The notes beneath the pieces were generated by a model. That model saw nothing but the letters and a program-made list of their open reading frames with translations, did no database searches and had not been told where the DNA came from. Position numbers and translations under genes: made by a program. 64,000 nt of DNA from contig NZ_JAUSQZ010000001.1 in the NCBI RefSeq assembly GCF_030811555.1, positions 6,879,241 to 6,943,240 of the forward strand, in the 5' to 3' direction. Shown here piece after piece: positions 1 through 7,935 of this stretch (within the stretch, counting starts at the first letter, position 1; each line of letters opens with the position of its first letter). Origin of the DNA: Kineosporia succinea (GTDB taxonomy: Bacteria; Actinomycetota; Actinomycetes; Actinomycetales; Kineosporiaceae).

Positions 1-867
1 CTTTTCCGGGACCTGACGGCCCCGGGAACCGCGGTGGAGACCGACGTCGACACCGCCTCCGGTGAGAGCACCCCGGACGACGACGGGACCTCCGGCGCGG
101 AGGGCGACGAGAACGAGGAGCCGGGATCCGGGACGGGGGACGGCAAGACCCCGCAGGAGCCCCTGCACGGCCGCGACGTCACCGTGGTCGCGGACAACCT
201 CCGGGCCCTGGGCTACGACATCGGCACCCGCCCGGCCCGCGTCCAGGGTGGCGACGTCTACACCCCGGCCCTCGCCGCGGCGGTCGGACGCTGGCAGAAG
301 CAGGCGGGGATGGACGGCGACGGGGTGATCGGCGCGGCCGACATCCTGGTCCTGCCGGGCCGGGCCCGCGTCGCGAGTGTCGAGGCCCACCTGGGCGATC
401 CGGCCGCGAGCTCGCTCCTGTCGCTGAGCTCGATGAGCAAGGCCGTCACCGTGACGGTCGGGGCCGGGGCCGCGGGCCAGATGCGCACGGGTGACGCGGT
501 GGTCGTCACGATGCCGGACTCGCGGGAGGTCAAGGCCGAGATCGGCGCCATCAGCCGGGTGGCGAAGAAGAGCGACGACGAGTCCAGCACGGTCTCCACG
601 CTCAACGTCACCGTGCGGGCCGAGCGTGCGGCCGACCTGGCCCGCCTCGACGTGGCCGACGTGCAGGTGAAGTTCGCGACCAGCTTCCGGGAAGGTGTTC
701 TGGCGGTGCCGGTCTCGGCCTTGCTGGCGCTCAAGGGCGGTGGGTACGCGTTGCGGACGCCCGACGGGCAGCTGCACGCGGTCACGACCGGGTTGTTCAC
801 GGACGGGCTGGTCGAGGTCGACGGTGAGGGCATCACCGAGGGCCTGCGGGTGGAGGCGTCCGGGTGA
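1..867 (+). CDS. Efflux adaptor with peptidoglycan-binding domain (5' end outside window)
   Basis: The reading frame is open from base 1, so the N-terminus, including any signal peptide or anchor, lies upstream of the window. GTG at 34 is only the first in-window start codon. After a low-complexity acidic linker there is a peptidoglycan-binding-1-like domain (NLRALGYD, then ALAAAVGRWQKQAGMDGDG, ending GAADILVLPG), followed by beta-rich segments like the barrel and membrane-proximal domains of HlyD/MacA adaptors (GQMRTGDAVVVTMPD, VLAVPVSALLAL). Its stop overlaps the next gene's GTG by 4 nt, and an ATPase and an FtsX-type permease follow, so it is probably the extracytoplasmic adaptor of a MacAB-like ABC system. 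The cargo is unknown. The family call is fairly firm; the substrate is not inferable. Confidence 0.8.
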   Translation, partial: LFRDLTAPGTAVETDVDTASGESTPDDDGTSGAEGDENEEPGSGTGDGKTPQEPLHGRDVTVVADNLRALGYDIGTRPARVQGGDVYTPALAAAVGRWQKQAGMDGDGVIGAADILVLPGRARVASVEAHLGDPAASSLLSLSSMSKAVTVTVGAGAAGQMRTGDAVVVTMPDSREVKAEIGAISRVAKKSDDESSTVSTLNVTVRAERAADLARLDVADVQVKFATSFREGVLAVPVSALLALKGGGYALRTPDGQLHAVTTGLFTDGLVEVDGEGITEGLRVEASG

Positions 868-1523
868 GCGTCCTGAGGGTGGTGCGGGCCGCGAAGGTCT
901 ACCCGGGCGGGGTGACCGCGCTGCGGGACGCGTCCCTGGACATCGAGGCGGGTGAGTTCGTGGCGATCGTGGGTCCTTCCGGCTCGGGCAAGTCCACGCT
1001 GCTGAACCTGATGGGCACCCTGGACCGGCCGACGTCCGGCACGGTCGAGCTGATGGGCACGGACGTGACCGGACTGCCCGACCGGGAGCTGTCGGCGGTG
1101 CGGGCCCTGCGTCTGGGGTTCGTCTTCCAGCACTTCCACCTGTCGCCCGGGCTCAGCGCGGCCGAGAACGTCGCCACCGGGCTGCTGTACGCCGGCGTCC
1201 CCCGGCGGCGCCGGCTGCCGATGGCCCTCGAGGCCCTGGACCGGGTGGGTCTGGGCCACCGGGCCTCGCACCGCCCGCACGAGTTGTCCGGCGGGGAGAA
1301 GCAGCGCACGGCCATCGCCCGCGCCGTGGTGAACGAGCCGTCGCTGATCCTGGCCGACGAGCCCACCGGGGCGCTGGACACCCGCACCGGCGCGGCGGTG
1401 ATGGAGCTGCTCGACACGCTCAACCGCCAGGGCACCACCATCGCGGTGATCACCCACGACCGGGACCTGGCCGCGGCGCTGCCCCGGGTGGTCCGGGTCC
1501 GGGACGGGCTGGTGACGTCGTGA
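864..1523 (+). CDS. ABC transporter ATP-binding protein (LolD/MacB-type)
   Basis: A 219-residue cytoplasmic ATPase of the MacB/LolD/FtsE class. It contains Walker A (GPSGSGKST), a Q-loop (VFQHFHL), the signature LSGGEKQR, Walker B with catalytic Glu (LILADEPTGALD) and the H-loop (VITHDRD). The length is typical of a stand-alone ATPase subunit. It overlaps the adaptor by 4 nt (GTGA) and the permease start likewise overlaps its stop, so the three genes are translationally coupled. Proteins of this class drive mechanotransmission through an FtsX-type permease rather than classical import. Antimicrobial-peptide or lipid export are family possibilities, but nothing here selects one. Confidence 0.93.
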   Translation: MSVLRVVRAAKVYPGGVTALRDASLDIEAGEFVAIVGPSGSGKSTLLNLMGTLDRPTSGTVELMGTDVTGLPDRELSAVRALRLGFVFQHFHLSPGLSAAENVATGLLYAGVPRRRRLPMALEALDRVGLGHRASHRPHELSGGEKQRTAIARAVVNEPSLILADEPTGALDTRTGAAVMELLDTLNRQGTTIAVITHDRDLAAALPRVVRVRDGLVTS

Positions 1524-2713
1524 GAGGCGTGCGGCTCTCGCCGGCCGACCTCGTCGGGCTGGGCCTGGTCGGGTTGCGCACCCGCAAGCTCCGGGCGGCG
1601 CTGTCGGCCCTGGGGATCGCCGTCGGGATCGCGACCACGGTCGTGGTCTCCGGCATCCCGGCCTCCAGCCAGCAGGCCCTGCTGCGCCAGCTGACGCTCC
1701 TGGGCACGAACACGCTCAAGGCCGAGGTCTCCACGACCGGCGCGAGCCCGGTCCGGCTCCCCGTCGACGCGGCCCGGCGCGCCGCCCGGATCGGGCCGGT
1801 CGAGACGGCCGCCGCGCTCGGCAACACCCAGCAGAACGTGCGCCGCACCGATCGCTCCGAACCGGGCGACGGCGTCGGGATCAGCGTGCTGGCGGCCGAG
1901 AGCGGCCTGCCGGCGACGGTGAACGCGACGGTGGCGTCCGGTCGTTTCCTCGACGCGGCCACCGAGCGCTTTCCCACGGTCGTGCTCGGGCACCAGGCCG
2001 CCTCGTGGCTGGGGGTCGCGCGGGCCACCCCGGCCGACTCCCCCATGGTGTTCATCGGGCAGCGCTGGTTCACCGTGGTCGGGGTGCTCGAACCGGTGCG
2101 CCTGGCCCCGGAACTCGACCAGGCCGTCATGGTGGGTGTCCCCGCGGCCCGGAGCTACCTGGGCTACGACGGGCACCCCTCGACCATCTACCTGAAGGCC
2201 CGGGAGGACTCCGTCGAGGACGTGCGCGACGTGCTCGGCGCCACCGTGCACCCCCAGGCGGCGGGGCTGGTGCAGGTGAGCCGGCCGTCCGACGCGCTCG
2301 CCGCCAAGAGGGCCACCCAGAGCACGTACGCGGGCCTGTTCCTGGGGCTGTCCGGGGTGGCGGTGCTGGTCGGCGGGATCGGGGTGGCGAACACCATGAT
2401 CATCTCGGTGCTGGAGCGGCGCCGGGAGATCGGCCTGCACCGGGCGCTGGGGGCCAGCGGACGGCAGATCCGCGGGCAGTTCCTGATCGAGGCGGCGCTG
2501 CTGTCCGGGTTCGGCGGGCTGGCCGGGACCGGGATCGGGGTGCTGGCCACGATCTCCTACGCCCTGCACCAGAACTGGCCGCCGGTGCTGCCTCTCACCG
2601 CCGTGCTCGCCGGTCTGGCCGGCGCCCTGGTCATCGGCGTGGTGGCCGGGGTGTACCCGGCGGTGAGGGCGTCGCGGATCGCCCCGTCGGTGGCGATGGC
2701 GGCGCCGGGGTGA
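1520..2713 (+). CDS. ABC transporter permease (MacB/FtsX-type)
   Basis: A 397-residue membrane protein with the MacB layout: an N-terminal transmembrane helix (residues about 20-45, with LRAALSALGIAVGIATTVVV), a large extracytoplasmic MacB_PCD domain (about 50-265), and three C-terminal helices within an FtsX domain (from GLFLGLSGVAVLVGGIGVAN onward, with the motif ERRREIGLHRALGAS). Its GTG start overlaps the ATPase stop by 4 nt. It ends 33 nt from the convergent amidase gene, so it is probably the last gene of the adaptor-ATPase-permease operon. Confidence 0.92.
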   Translation: MRGVRLSPADLVGLGLVGLRTRKLRAALSALGIAVGIATTVVVSGIPASSQQALLRQLTLLGTNTLKAEVSTTGASPVRLPVDAARRAARIGPVETAAALGNTQQNVRRTDRSEPGDGVGISVLAAESGLPATVNATVASGRFLDAATERFPTVVLGHQAASWLGVARATPADSPMVFIGQRWFTVVGVLEPVRLAPELDQAVMVGVPAARSYLGYDGHPSTIYLKAREDSVEDVRDVLGATVHPQAAGLVQVSRPSDALAAKRATQSTYAGLFLGLSGVAVLVGGIGVANTMIISVLERRREIGLHRALGASGRQIRGQFLIEAALLSGFGGLAGTGIGVLATISYALHQNWPPVLPLTAVLAGLAGALVIGVVAGVYPAVRASRIAPSVAMAAPG

Positions 2714-2745
2714 CCGCGCGGCACCCCGACGCCGGCCGGTGGTGC

Positions 2746-4125
2746 CTACGACGGCGGTCGGCGGTCCTTCCACGGCGCCGCGACCTCCAGCTGCGCGGCC
2801 ACGGCCAGCAGGACCCGCTCGGCCCCCGGGCGGCCCACCAGCTGCACGCCCGTGGGGCGGCCCTGCTCGTCGGAGGCCAGCGGCAGTGAGATCGCGGGCT
2901 GGCCGGTCATGTTCACGAACGGCGTGAACGGGGCGAAGGCCTGAGCCCGTTCCAGACCGGCCAGCGGGTTGGCCGGTTCCGGGCCGAGAGCTCCGACGGG
3001 CAAGGAGGGTTCGGCCGTGGTCGGGGTGAGGAGCAGGTCGTAGTGGTCCCACCACGTCAGCACCGACCGGATGAAGGCGGGGGCAGCGGCGAAGGCGGAT
3101 TCCCTCTCGGTGGAGCTCATCTGGGCGCCGAGCGTGGCCAGCGCCCAGTTCAGGGGTTCCACGTCGGCCTCGGTCAGTTCCCGGCCGAGCCGGCGCGCGA
3201 CCTCCTCGAAGACCTCGAGGATGCCGGTCGCGAAGTAGGCGGAGAAAAGCCGGCCGAGCGTCGCGTCGCCCAGGGCCGTGGGGAAACCCGGCTCGACGTG
3301 ATGTCCCAGTTCCTCGAGCTGCCCGGCCGCGAGGCGCACGGCCGCGGCGCAGGCCGGGTGCACGGGCGAACCGTCGATCCGGCTGTCCAGCAGGCCGATC
3401 CGCAGGGGTGCCGGGGTGACGTCAGCCGCCGTGGGCCCGGGCTGCGTGAGGTCCAGCAGCAGGGCGGCGTCCCGGACCGACCGGGTCACGACGAACTCCG
3501 AGATCAGGGCCTGGACCGAGACCGGCGGACCGGAGTCGGCCGGGCGCGAGGGCTTGAGCCCGACCAGGCCGCAGCCGGACGCCGGGATCCGCAGGGAACC
3601 GGCGGCATCGCTCGCGTGGGCGGCCGCGACCATTCCGGCGGCGACGGCGGCGGCCGACCCTCCGCTGGACCCTCCGGGCGATCGGCTGAGGTCCCACGGG
3701 TTGCGGGTCACGCCCCAGGCCCGCGACTCGGCGGTGGGGAGCGTGCCGAACTCCGAACTCGTCGTGCGCCCGACGACGACGAGGCCGGCGGAGCGGAACA
3801 GGTCGACCAGCGGGCTGTCTCGGTCCGCGGCCCGGGACTGCGCCTTCAGCGCGCTGTTCGCGTCCGTGCGCACCTGGCCGGCCACGTCCGCGGTGAGATC
3901 CTTGACCAGGAACGGGACGCCCGCCAGGGGCCCCTCGGCGCTCCCGGCGGCTTCCCGGGCCTGATCGAAATACCTGGTGGTGACGGCGTTCAGCGCCGGG
4001 TCCAGGTGCTCGATGCGCTCGATCGCGGCGTCGAGCAGGTCGGCGGGCTTGATCTGGCCCCGGGCGAGAAGGTCTTTCTGATCGGTGAGGTCGAGCCAGC
4101 GGGTCTGTTCGGCCAAGGAACCCAT
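2746..4125 (-). CDS. Amidase signature family hydrolase
   Basis: A 459-residue amidase-signature enzyme (GatA/fatty-acid-amide-hydrolase superfamily). The Ser-cisSer-Lys triad is recognisable: Lys in FLVKDLT, the glycine/serine-rich stretch GGSSGGSAAAVAAGM, and the nucleophile region DAAGSLRIPAS, where the usual GG before Ser is AG. The frame is open further upstream, but ATG at 4125 is chosen because GAAAGG lies about 7 nt before it, and the sequence from MGSLAEQ resembles family N-termini. The gene stands alone, convergent with the ABC operon and divergent from the secreted hydrolase at 4378. No GatB or GatC partner is adjacent, so a role in tRNA-dependent amidation is unlikely. The substrate amide is unknown. 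Confidence 0.88.
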   Translation of the reverse strand: MGSLAEQTRWLDLTDQKDLLARGQIKPADLLDAAIERIEHLDPALNAVTTRYFDQAREAAGSAEGPLAGVPFLVKDLTADVAGQVRTDANSALKAQSRAADRDSPLVDLFRSAGLVVVGRTTSSEFGTLPTAESRAWGVTRNPWDLSRSPGGSSGGSAAAVAAGMVAAAHASDAAGSLRIPASGCGLVGLKPSRPADSGPPVSVQALISEFVVTRSVRDAALLLDLTQPGPTAADVTPAPLRIGLLDSRIDGSPVHPACAAAVRLAAGQLEELGHHVEPGFPTALGDATLGRLFSAYFATGILEVFEEVARRLGRELTEADVEPLNWALATLGAQMSSTERESAFAAAPAFIRSVLTWWDHYDLLLTPTTAEPSLPVGALGPEPANPLAGLERAQAFAPFTPFVNMTGQPAISLPLASDEQGRPTGVQLVGRPGAERVLLAVAAQLEVAAPWKDRRPPS

Positions 4126-4377
4126 GTCTACCTTTCGGGGAAGCGAGCACGGTGACGCCGCGGCCCGAAACGTCCCGGGCACAAGCCGGAATCGGACGGG
4201 AACGCGGCGTCCGGCTCCGAGTCTGGTCCCGGTCCCCGGGGGCAGCGACTCCTCAGACGACGTTCAAGGATTCGTCAGCTTCCCGGTACGGGCCTGTCCA
4301 AGAGGTTCGCGGTGCGGCACAACCTGGCACCGGCCTCAGCCGTCGAGCAGGAGAAGTCGTCGTTCCCGAGGAGTGAG

Positions 4378-5487
4378 ATGTTCAACCTGCCCATCCGTCC
4401 CCGCGCCCTGCGCCTGCTCGTCGGTGGCACGCTGGCGGCCGCTGTCACGGCGGTGCTGATGGTGGACGCGTCGGGGCCCGCCGCCGCCGGCCCGCCCTCG
4501 CGTCCGGTCACCACGGCGGACGACGTCGTCACCACGACCTACGACCTGGGCGACACCGCGTTCCGGGACCGGGAGTCCGGCGGTGTCGCCGAGATCCGCG
4601 GCGTCGTGTTCCGGCCCCGCACGATCAGGGGCAAGGTGCCGCTGATCGTGATCGAGCACGGCACCTGGTATCCCTGCACGTCGGCGGGCGCCTCGAAGTG
4701 GCCGTGCGAGAAGGGGCGGGCCGACCCGAGTTTTCGCGGCTACGACTACCTGGGACGCCGGCTCGCGGCCCGGGGGTACGTCGTGGTCTCGATCGGCGCC
4801 AGCGGTATCAACCAGACCGCGTTCGCCGACTACGGAGCCCGGGCCCGCCTGATCAACCGGCACCTGAAGCTCTGGAAGCAGCTGCAGGACGGCACCGGCC
4901 CGCTGCGGCCGCGGTTGTCCCGGCTGACCGGTCACGTGGACCTGCGCCGGGTCGGCACGATGGGTCACTCGCGCGCCGGCAAGGGCGTGATGTGGCAGGC
5001 CTCGGACAAGCACCGTCACGAGTGGCCCCGGGGTGTGACCGTCAGGGCCGTGATCCCGCTGGCGCCCACGAAGTTCGACTGGCCCCAGGGCGACAACAGC
5101 GACACGCTCAACACCCGGGTCCCGATCGGGGTCGTGATGGGTTCGTGCGACGGCGGTATCAGCCAGGCGCTCGAGGGACAGGGCTACCTGGACGACGTCC
5201 GGGGCAAGAACCGCGCGGCAGCCCATTCGATCGTGCTCAAGGGGGCGAACCACAACTTCTACAACACCCGGTGGACGCCGCCGACGCCGCTCGCGGACGA
5301 CGACAGCACCTGCCCCGGGCGCACACTCACCCCGGCCGCGCAGCACGACGCCCTGACGCAGTACGCGACGGCGTTCTACGGGCGGTTCCTGCTGGGAAAG
5401 CGCGGGTACGACGCGGTTCTGACCGGTCAGCGTCCGCTGAAAGGGGTCAGCAGCACGACACGTACGGTGAGACCGGTCGGCCGGTAG
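4378..5487 (+). CDS. Secreted alpha/beta hydrolase
   Basis: A 369-residue exported hydrolase. ATG at 4378 follows a GAGGAGTGAG ribosome site, and the product starts with a Sec signal peptide (basic RPRALR, hydrophobic core, then GPAAA-GPP). The mature part has the strand-turn segment VIEHGTWYPC and the nucleophile elbow GHSRAGKG, as in the chlorophyllase/PAF-acetylhydrolase/dienelactone-hydrolase branch, and a late His in GANHNFYN. Paired cysteines (CTSAGASKWPC, SCDGG, STCPG) fit an extracellular enzyme. It is divergent from the amidase and no cognate regulator is adjacent. It is an ester or small-amide hydrolase by fold; the substrate is unknown. Confidence 0.85.
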   Translation: MFNLPIRPRALRLLVGGTLAAAVTAVLMVDASGPAAAGPPSRPVTTADDVVTTTYDLGDTAFRDRESGGVAEIRGVVFRPRTIRGKVPLIVIEHGTWYPCTSAGASKWPCEKGRADPSFRGYDYLGRRLAARGYVVVSIGASGINQTAFADYGARARLINRHLKLWKQLQDGTGPLRPRLSRLTGHVDLRRVGTMGHSRAGKGVMWQASDKHRHEWPRGVTVRAVIPLAPTKFDWPQGDNSDTLNTRVPIGVVMGSCDGGISQALEGQGYLDDVRGKNRAAAHSIVLKGANHNFYNTRWTPPTPLADDDSTCPGRTLTPAAQHDALTQYATAFYGRFLLGKRGYDAVLTGQRPLKGVSSTTRTVRPVGR

Positions 5488-5912
5488 CCCGACACGTCGC
5501 TGGAAGGTGTTCCTGGCGGCCAACTCCTGGGCGCCAGGGCAATCCCAGCCCGACGTGCGGGGCTCAGCCGAGGCTGATCGCGAGAACCGCCAGGACGCAC
5601 GCGACCCCCACGATCACGAGGGCCCAGAAGAGAGGGCCACTGGCCCGCGGCTCGAGGATCTGCTGAGCGCCCGGGCGGGGTTCCAGATGCGCTGCGCGGC
5701 GGTGCGACCAGGTCCGCGCGAGGGCGCGCAGCCGGATCGTTGATGCACGATGTGAAGAGTCGTGTCGACCCACGGGACGCCGTCCAATCTGGCGCTTCGC
5801 TGCGCCGGAAGAACCACTGCCCCTGAAGCATGTGCCCAGAGCGACGGAGTGGCATCAGGAGAGCGGCACGTTCGCCCGTTCGGCCCAACGGGAGCACCAC
5901 ACGCAGTAGCCC
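5488..5912. other. Gene-poor interval between secreted hydrolase and AraC gene
   Basis: These 425 bases lie between the stop of the secreted hydrolase and the convergent AraC-type gene. Several overlapping open frames exist, but none has a ribosome site together with recognisable domains. The only element with some protein-like character is the small minus-strand frame at 5564-5773. No strong terminator hairpin was seen. Confidence 0.5.
5564..5773 (-). CDS. Possible small single-pass membrane protein
   Basis: A 69-codon GTG-initiated frame whose last 23 residues form a convincing transmembrane helix (FWALVIVGVACVLAVLAISL), preceded by an Arg/His-rich soluble part. There is no visible ribosome site and no recognisable family, and a shorter start is possible. 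It may be a real tail-anchored microprotein or a chance frame in GC-rich DNA. Confidence 0.25.
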   Translation of the reverse strand: MGRHDSSHRASTIRLRALARTWSHRRAAHLEPRPGAQQILEPRASGPLFWALVIVGVACVLAVLAISLG

Positions 5913-6821
5913 TTACAGCTGAGGGACCGCTTCGTCCCGGCGCCCGCCGCGGGCGTCCTGGCTCGGGGTGACGCCGAACAGGCGCCGGTACTCGCGGCTG
6001 AACTGCGAGGCGCTCTCGTAGCCGACCTCGTGCCCGATACCGGCCACGTCGCCGGGCGAGGCGGTCAGGCGGATGCGCGCCCGCTGCAGGCGCAGCTGCT
6101 TCTGGTACTGCACCGGGCTCATCGTGGTGACCTCGCGGAAGTGCCGGTTGAGCGTGGCCACGCTGACCCCGGCGTGGCGGGCCAGGTCTTCGGCGCGGAT
6201 CGCCTGCTGGAAGTTCTGCTCCATCCAGCGCGCCGCGCGCCGCACCATGGCGAACCGGTCGTCGGAGCGGCCGACCTGCCGCACCAGGGCACCCAGCGGG
6301 CCGGTCAGCAGGCGCCAGTGGATCTCCCGCTCGATGCCCGGCGCGAGCACCGCGAAGTCGCCGGGCCGCTCCACCAGCCGCAGCAGCCGCAGCACGGCGC
6401 CGAGCAGCTCCTCGTCGGCCGTGGCCACACCGACCGCGGCCCCGGCCGGGCGCCGATCATCCGGGGCGGGGGCCTGCGGCAGGAGCTCGGCGATCAGGTC
6501 GGGCCGCAGCCTCACCCCGGCCGCCAGGAACGGGTCGGCCTGCGTGACCTGGGCCGTGACCGCCAGTTCCATCGAGAAGACCAGGTACTCGCCGCGCCCG
6601 TAGGAGAACTCGTTGCCGGCCAGCGACATCCGCTTGCGGCCCGCCACCACGAACGCGACCATGGGCTCGAAGTTCGAGCAGTACGGCTGGGTCTGCGTGG
6701 TGACGGCCGAGACCAGCGAGCCGGGCAGCCAGCTGCCCCGGGCTCCGGCTCCGGCTCGGGCTCCGGCTGCGGGTCCGGCCAGCCGGGGAATCAGCTCGCG
6801 CAGTTCGGTCAGGGCATCCAC
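5913..6821 (-). CDS. AraC family transcriptional regulator
   Basis: A 302-residue regulator with an N-terminal cupin-like AraC_N domain (about 35-190, with VAFVVAGRKRMSLAGNEF and YLVFSMELAVTAQV) and a C-terminal double helix-turn-helix (about 200-295, with IRAEDLARHAGVSVATLNRHF and GHEVGYESASQFSREYRRLFG). This is the YqhC-like branch, whose members often control a neighbouring oxidoreductase. The divergent neighbour is an SDR. An Ala/Gly linker near residue 20 (AAGARAGAGARG) comes from imperfect CGGCTC-type repeats. The GTG start is 7 nt downstream of a GATAAT -10 box with no ribosome site, so translation is probably leaderless. Confidence 0.92.
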   Translation of the reverse strand: MDALTELRELIPRLAGPAAGARAGAGARGSWLPGSLVSAVTTQTQPYCSNFEPMVAFVVAGRKRMSLAGNEFSYGRGEYLVFSMELAVTAQVTQADPFLAAGVRLRPDLIAELLPQAPAPDDRRPAGAAVGVATADEELLGAVLRLLRLVERPGDFAVLAPGIEREIHWRLLTGPLGALVRQVGRSDDRFAMVRRAARWMEQNFQQAIRAEDLARHAGVSVATLNRHFREVTTMSPVQYQKQLRLQRARIRLTASPGDVAGIGHEVGYESASQFSREYRRLFGVTPSQDARGGRRDEAVPQL

Positions 6822-6828
6822 GCGGGCG

Positions 6829-6859
6829 ATTATCGCATCGAGCGGATCCTGAGCGGATC
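6829..6859 (-). promoter_or_regulatory. Leaderless promoter and direct repeats upstream of AraC gene
   Basis: On the minus strand GATAAT (6834-6829) ends 7 nt before the GTG at 6821, the spacing of a leaderless start. Just upstream the 9-mer GAGCGGATC (plus-strand reading) occurs twice, at 6840-6848 and 6851-6859, with an 11-bp period. That is the format of a direct-repeat site for an AraC protein gripping one face of the helix. Autoregulation is an inference. Confidence 0.5.
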
Positions 6860-6919
6860 AGGCAAGGGACTGCCCGGAACGATCTAGGATCCCCCGGCCG
6901 CCGGGCCGAGGATTGAGTC

Positions 6920-7744
6920 ATGTCGCAGACAGTGCTCATCACCGGAACCTCCAGCGGCCTCGGCCGCGCCACCGCCCGGCACTTCCACCAGCGGGGCTGG
7001 AATGTCGTCGCCACCATGCGCAACCCCGAGGCCGAGACCGAACTCACCCGGCTGCCGGGCGTTCTCGTCACCCGTCTCGACGTCCAGGACACCGCGTCGA
7101 TCACCGCCGCCGTGGCGGCCGCCACCGAGACGTTCGGACGCGTGGACGCCCTGGTCAACAACGCGGGCTTCGGTGCGTACGGGCCCCTGGAATCCACCCC
7201 CCAGGAGGTGATCCAGCGTCAGTTCGGGGTGAACGTGCTCGGTCCGCTGGCCACGATCCAGGCCCTGCTGCCCCAGTTCCGCGCCCACGGTGACGGTGTC
7301 GTCGTCAACGTGTCGTCGATCGGCGGGCGCATCGCGTTCCCGCTCGGAACGCTCTACCACGGAATGAAGTTCGCCCTCGAGGGCCTGTCCGAGTCGCTGT
7401 ACTACGAGCTCGCCGCCCTCGGCGTGCGGGTGAAGATCGTCGAGCCGGGCGGTATCCAGACCGATTTCGGCGGCCGGTCGCTCTCGTTCAGCAACGATCC
7501 CGAGATCGCCGACTACCAGCCGATCGTGAAGAACGTCATGGACGCGTTCGGGACCCTGATGGCCGGGGGCTCGCGACCCGAACGCATCGCCGAGGCCGTC
7601 TTCGCCGCCGCCACCGACCCCTCCGACCGCCTGCGCTACGCCGCCGGGCCCGACGCGGAACAGATTCTCGCGCAGCGGGAGTCGACCCCGGATGCGCAGT
7701 TCCTGCCCGCGATCCGCAGCCAGTTCGGCCTGTCGCGCGCGTGA
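6920..7744 (+). CDS. SDR family oxidoreductase
   Basis: A 274-residue classical short-chain dehydrogenase/reductase. It shows the nucleotide-binding motif TGTSSGLGRA, an Asp after the second strand (TRLDVQD), NNAG, the catalytic Ser in NVSSIGG, and a YxxxK motif (YHGMK). The basic residue after the first Gly-rich turn (MRNPE) suggests NADP(H). ATG at 6920 has GAGG about 8 nt upstream. It is divergent from an AraC-type regulator of the class that often controls reductases induced by aldehydes or electrophiles, so co-regulation is likely. A hairpin with 9-bp arms follows the stop. Confidence 0.92.
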   Translation: MSQTVLITGTSSGLGRATARHFHQRGWNVVATMRNPEAETELTRLPGVLVTRLDVQDTASITAAVAAATETFGRVDALVNNAGFGAYGPLESTPQEVIQRQFGVNVLGPLATIQALLPQFRAHGDGVVVNVSSIGGRIAFPLGTLYHGMKFALEGLSESLYYELAALGVRVKIVEPGGIQTDFGGRSLSFSNDPEIADYQPIVKNVMDAFGTLMAGGSRPERIAEAVFAAATDPSDRLRYAAGPDAEQILAQRESTPDAQFLPAIRSQFGLSRA

Positions 7745-7752
7745 GCACGCGT

Positions 7753-7784
7753 GATGCCCGGCGGAAGGCGCTCCACCGGGCATC
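7753..7784. terminator. Hairpin after SDR gene
   Basis: GATGCCCGG (7753-7761) and CCGGGCATC (7776-7784) pair perfectly over 9 bp around a 14-nt loop. It lies just beyond the SDR stop at 7744 and the minus-strand small ORF that ends at 7792, so it could serve both directions. No T-tract follows, as is common in actinomycetes. Confidence 0.6.
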
Positions 7785-7791
7785 CGTTCCC

Positions 7792-7935
7792 TCAGCTCCT
7801 CGTCTCCGGGCCGTCCGGTATCTCCAGGACGGTGCCCGGGTGACCCGGATGACGGTCCCCCAGCACGCGGCGGCTCACCTCGGCCTCCATCGCGGGGCTG
7901 AACGGGTCGGGGCCGTCATCGCTCGCGGCCGGCAT
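7792..7935 (-). CDS. Small ORF coupled to the beta-propeller gene
   Basis: A 47-codon frame starts with ATG at 7935, and this ATG shares one base with the TGA of the upstream propeller gene (TGATG). The product starts MPAASDDGPDPFSPAMEA and ends EIPDGPETRS. It is acidic and proline-rich with no membrane helix or recognised domain. The stop is 8 nt from a terminator hairpin, so the frame fills the operon end neatly. The stop/start junction supports real translation by reinitiation, but the length is short enough that chance remains possible. Confidence 0.4.
   Translation of the reverse strand: MPAASDDGPDPFSPAMEAEVSRRVLGDRHPGHPGTVLEIPDGPETRS

Noticed and set aside
899-3055. Long minus-strand open frame opposite the ABC transporter genes
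   Set aside because: It is the antisense shadow of strongly supported genes with ATPase and FtsX motifs; its translation is Arg/Pro/Gly-rich low complexity without domains.
6741-6780. CGGCTC-type short repeats
   Set aside because: These encode the Ala/Gly linker inside the AraC-type gene; an in-frame low-complexity linker, not a separate repeat element.
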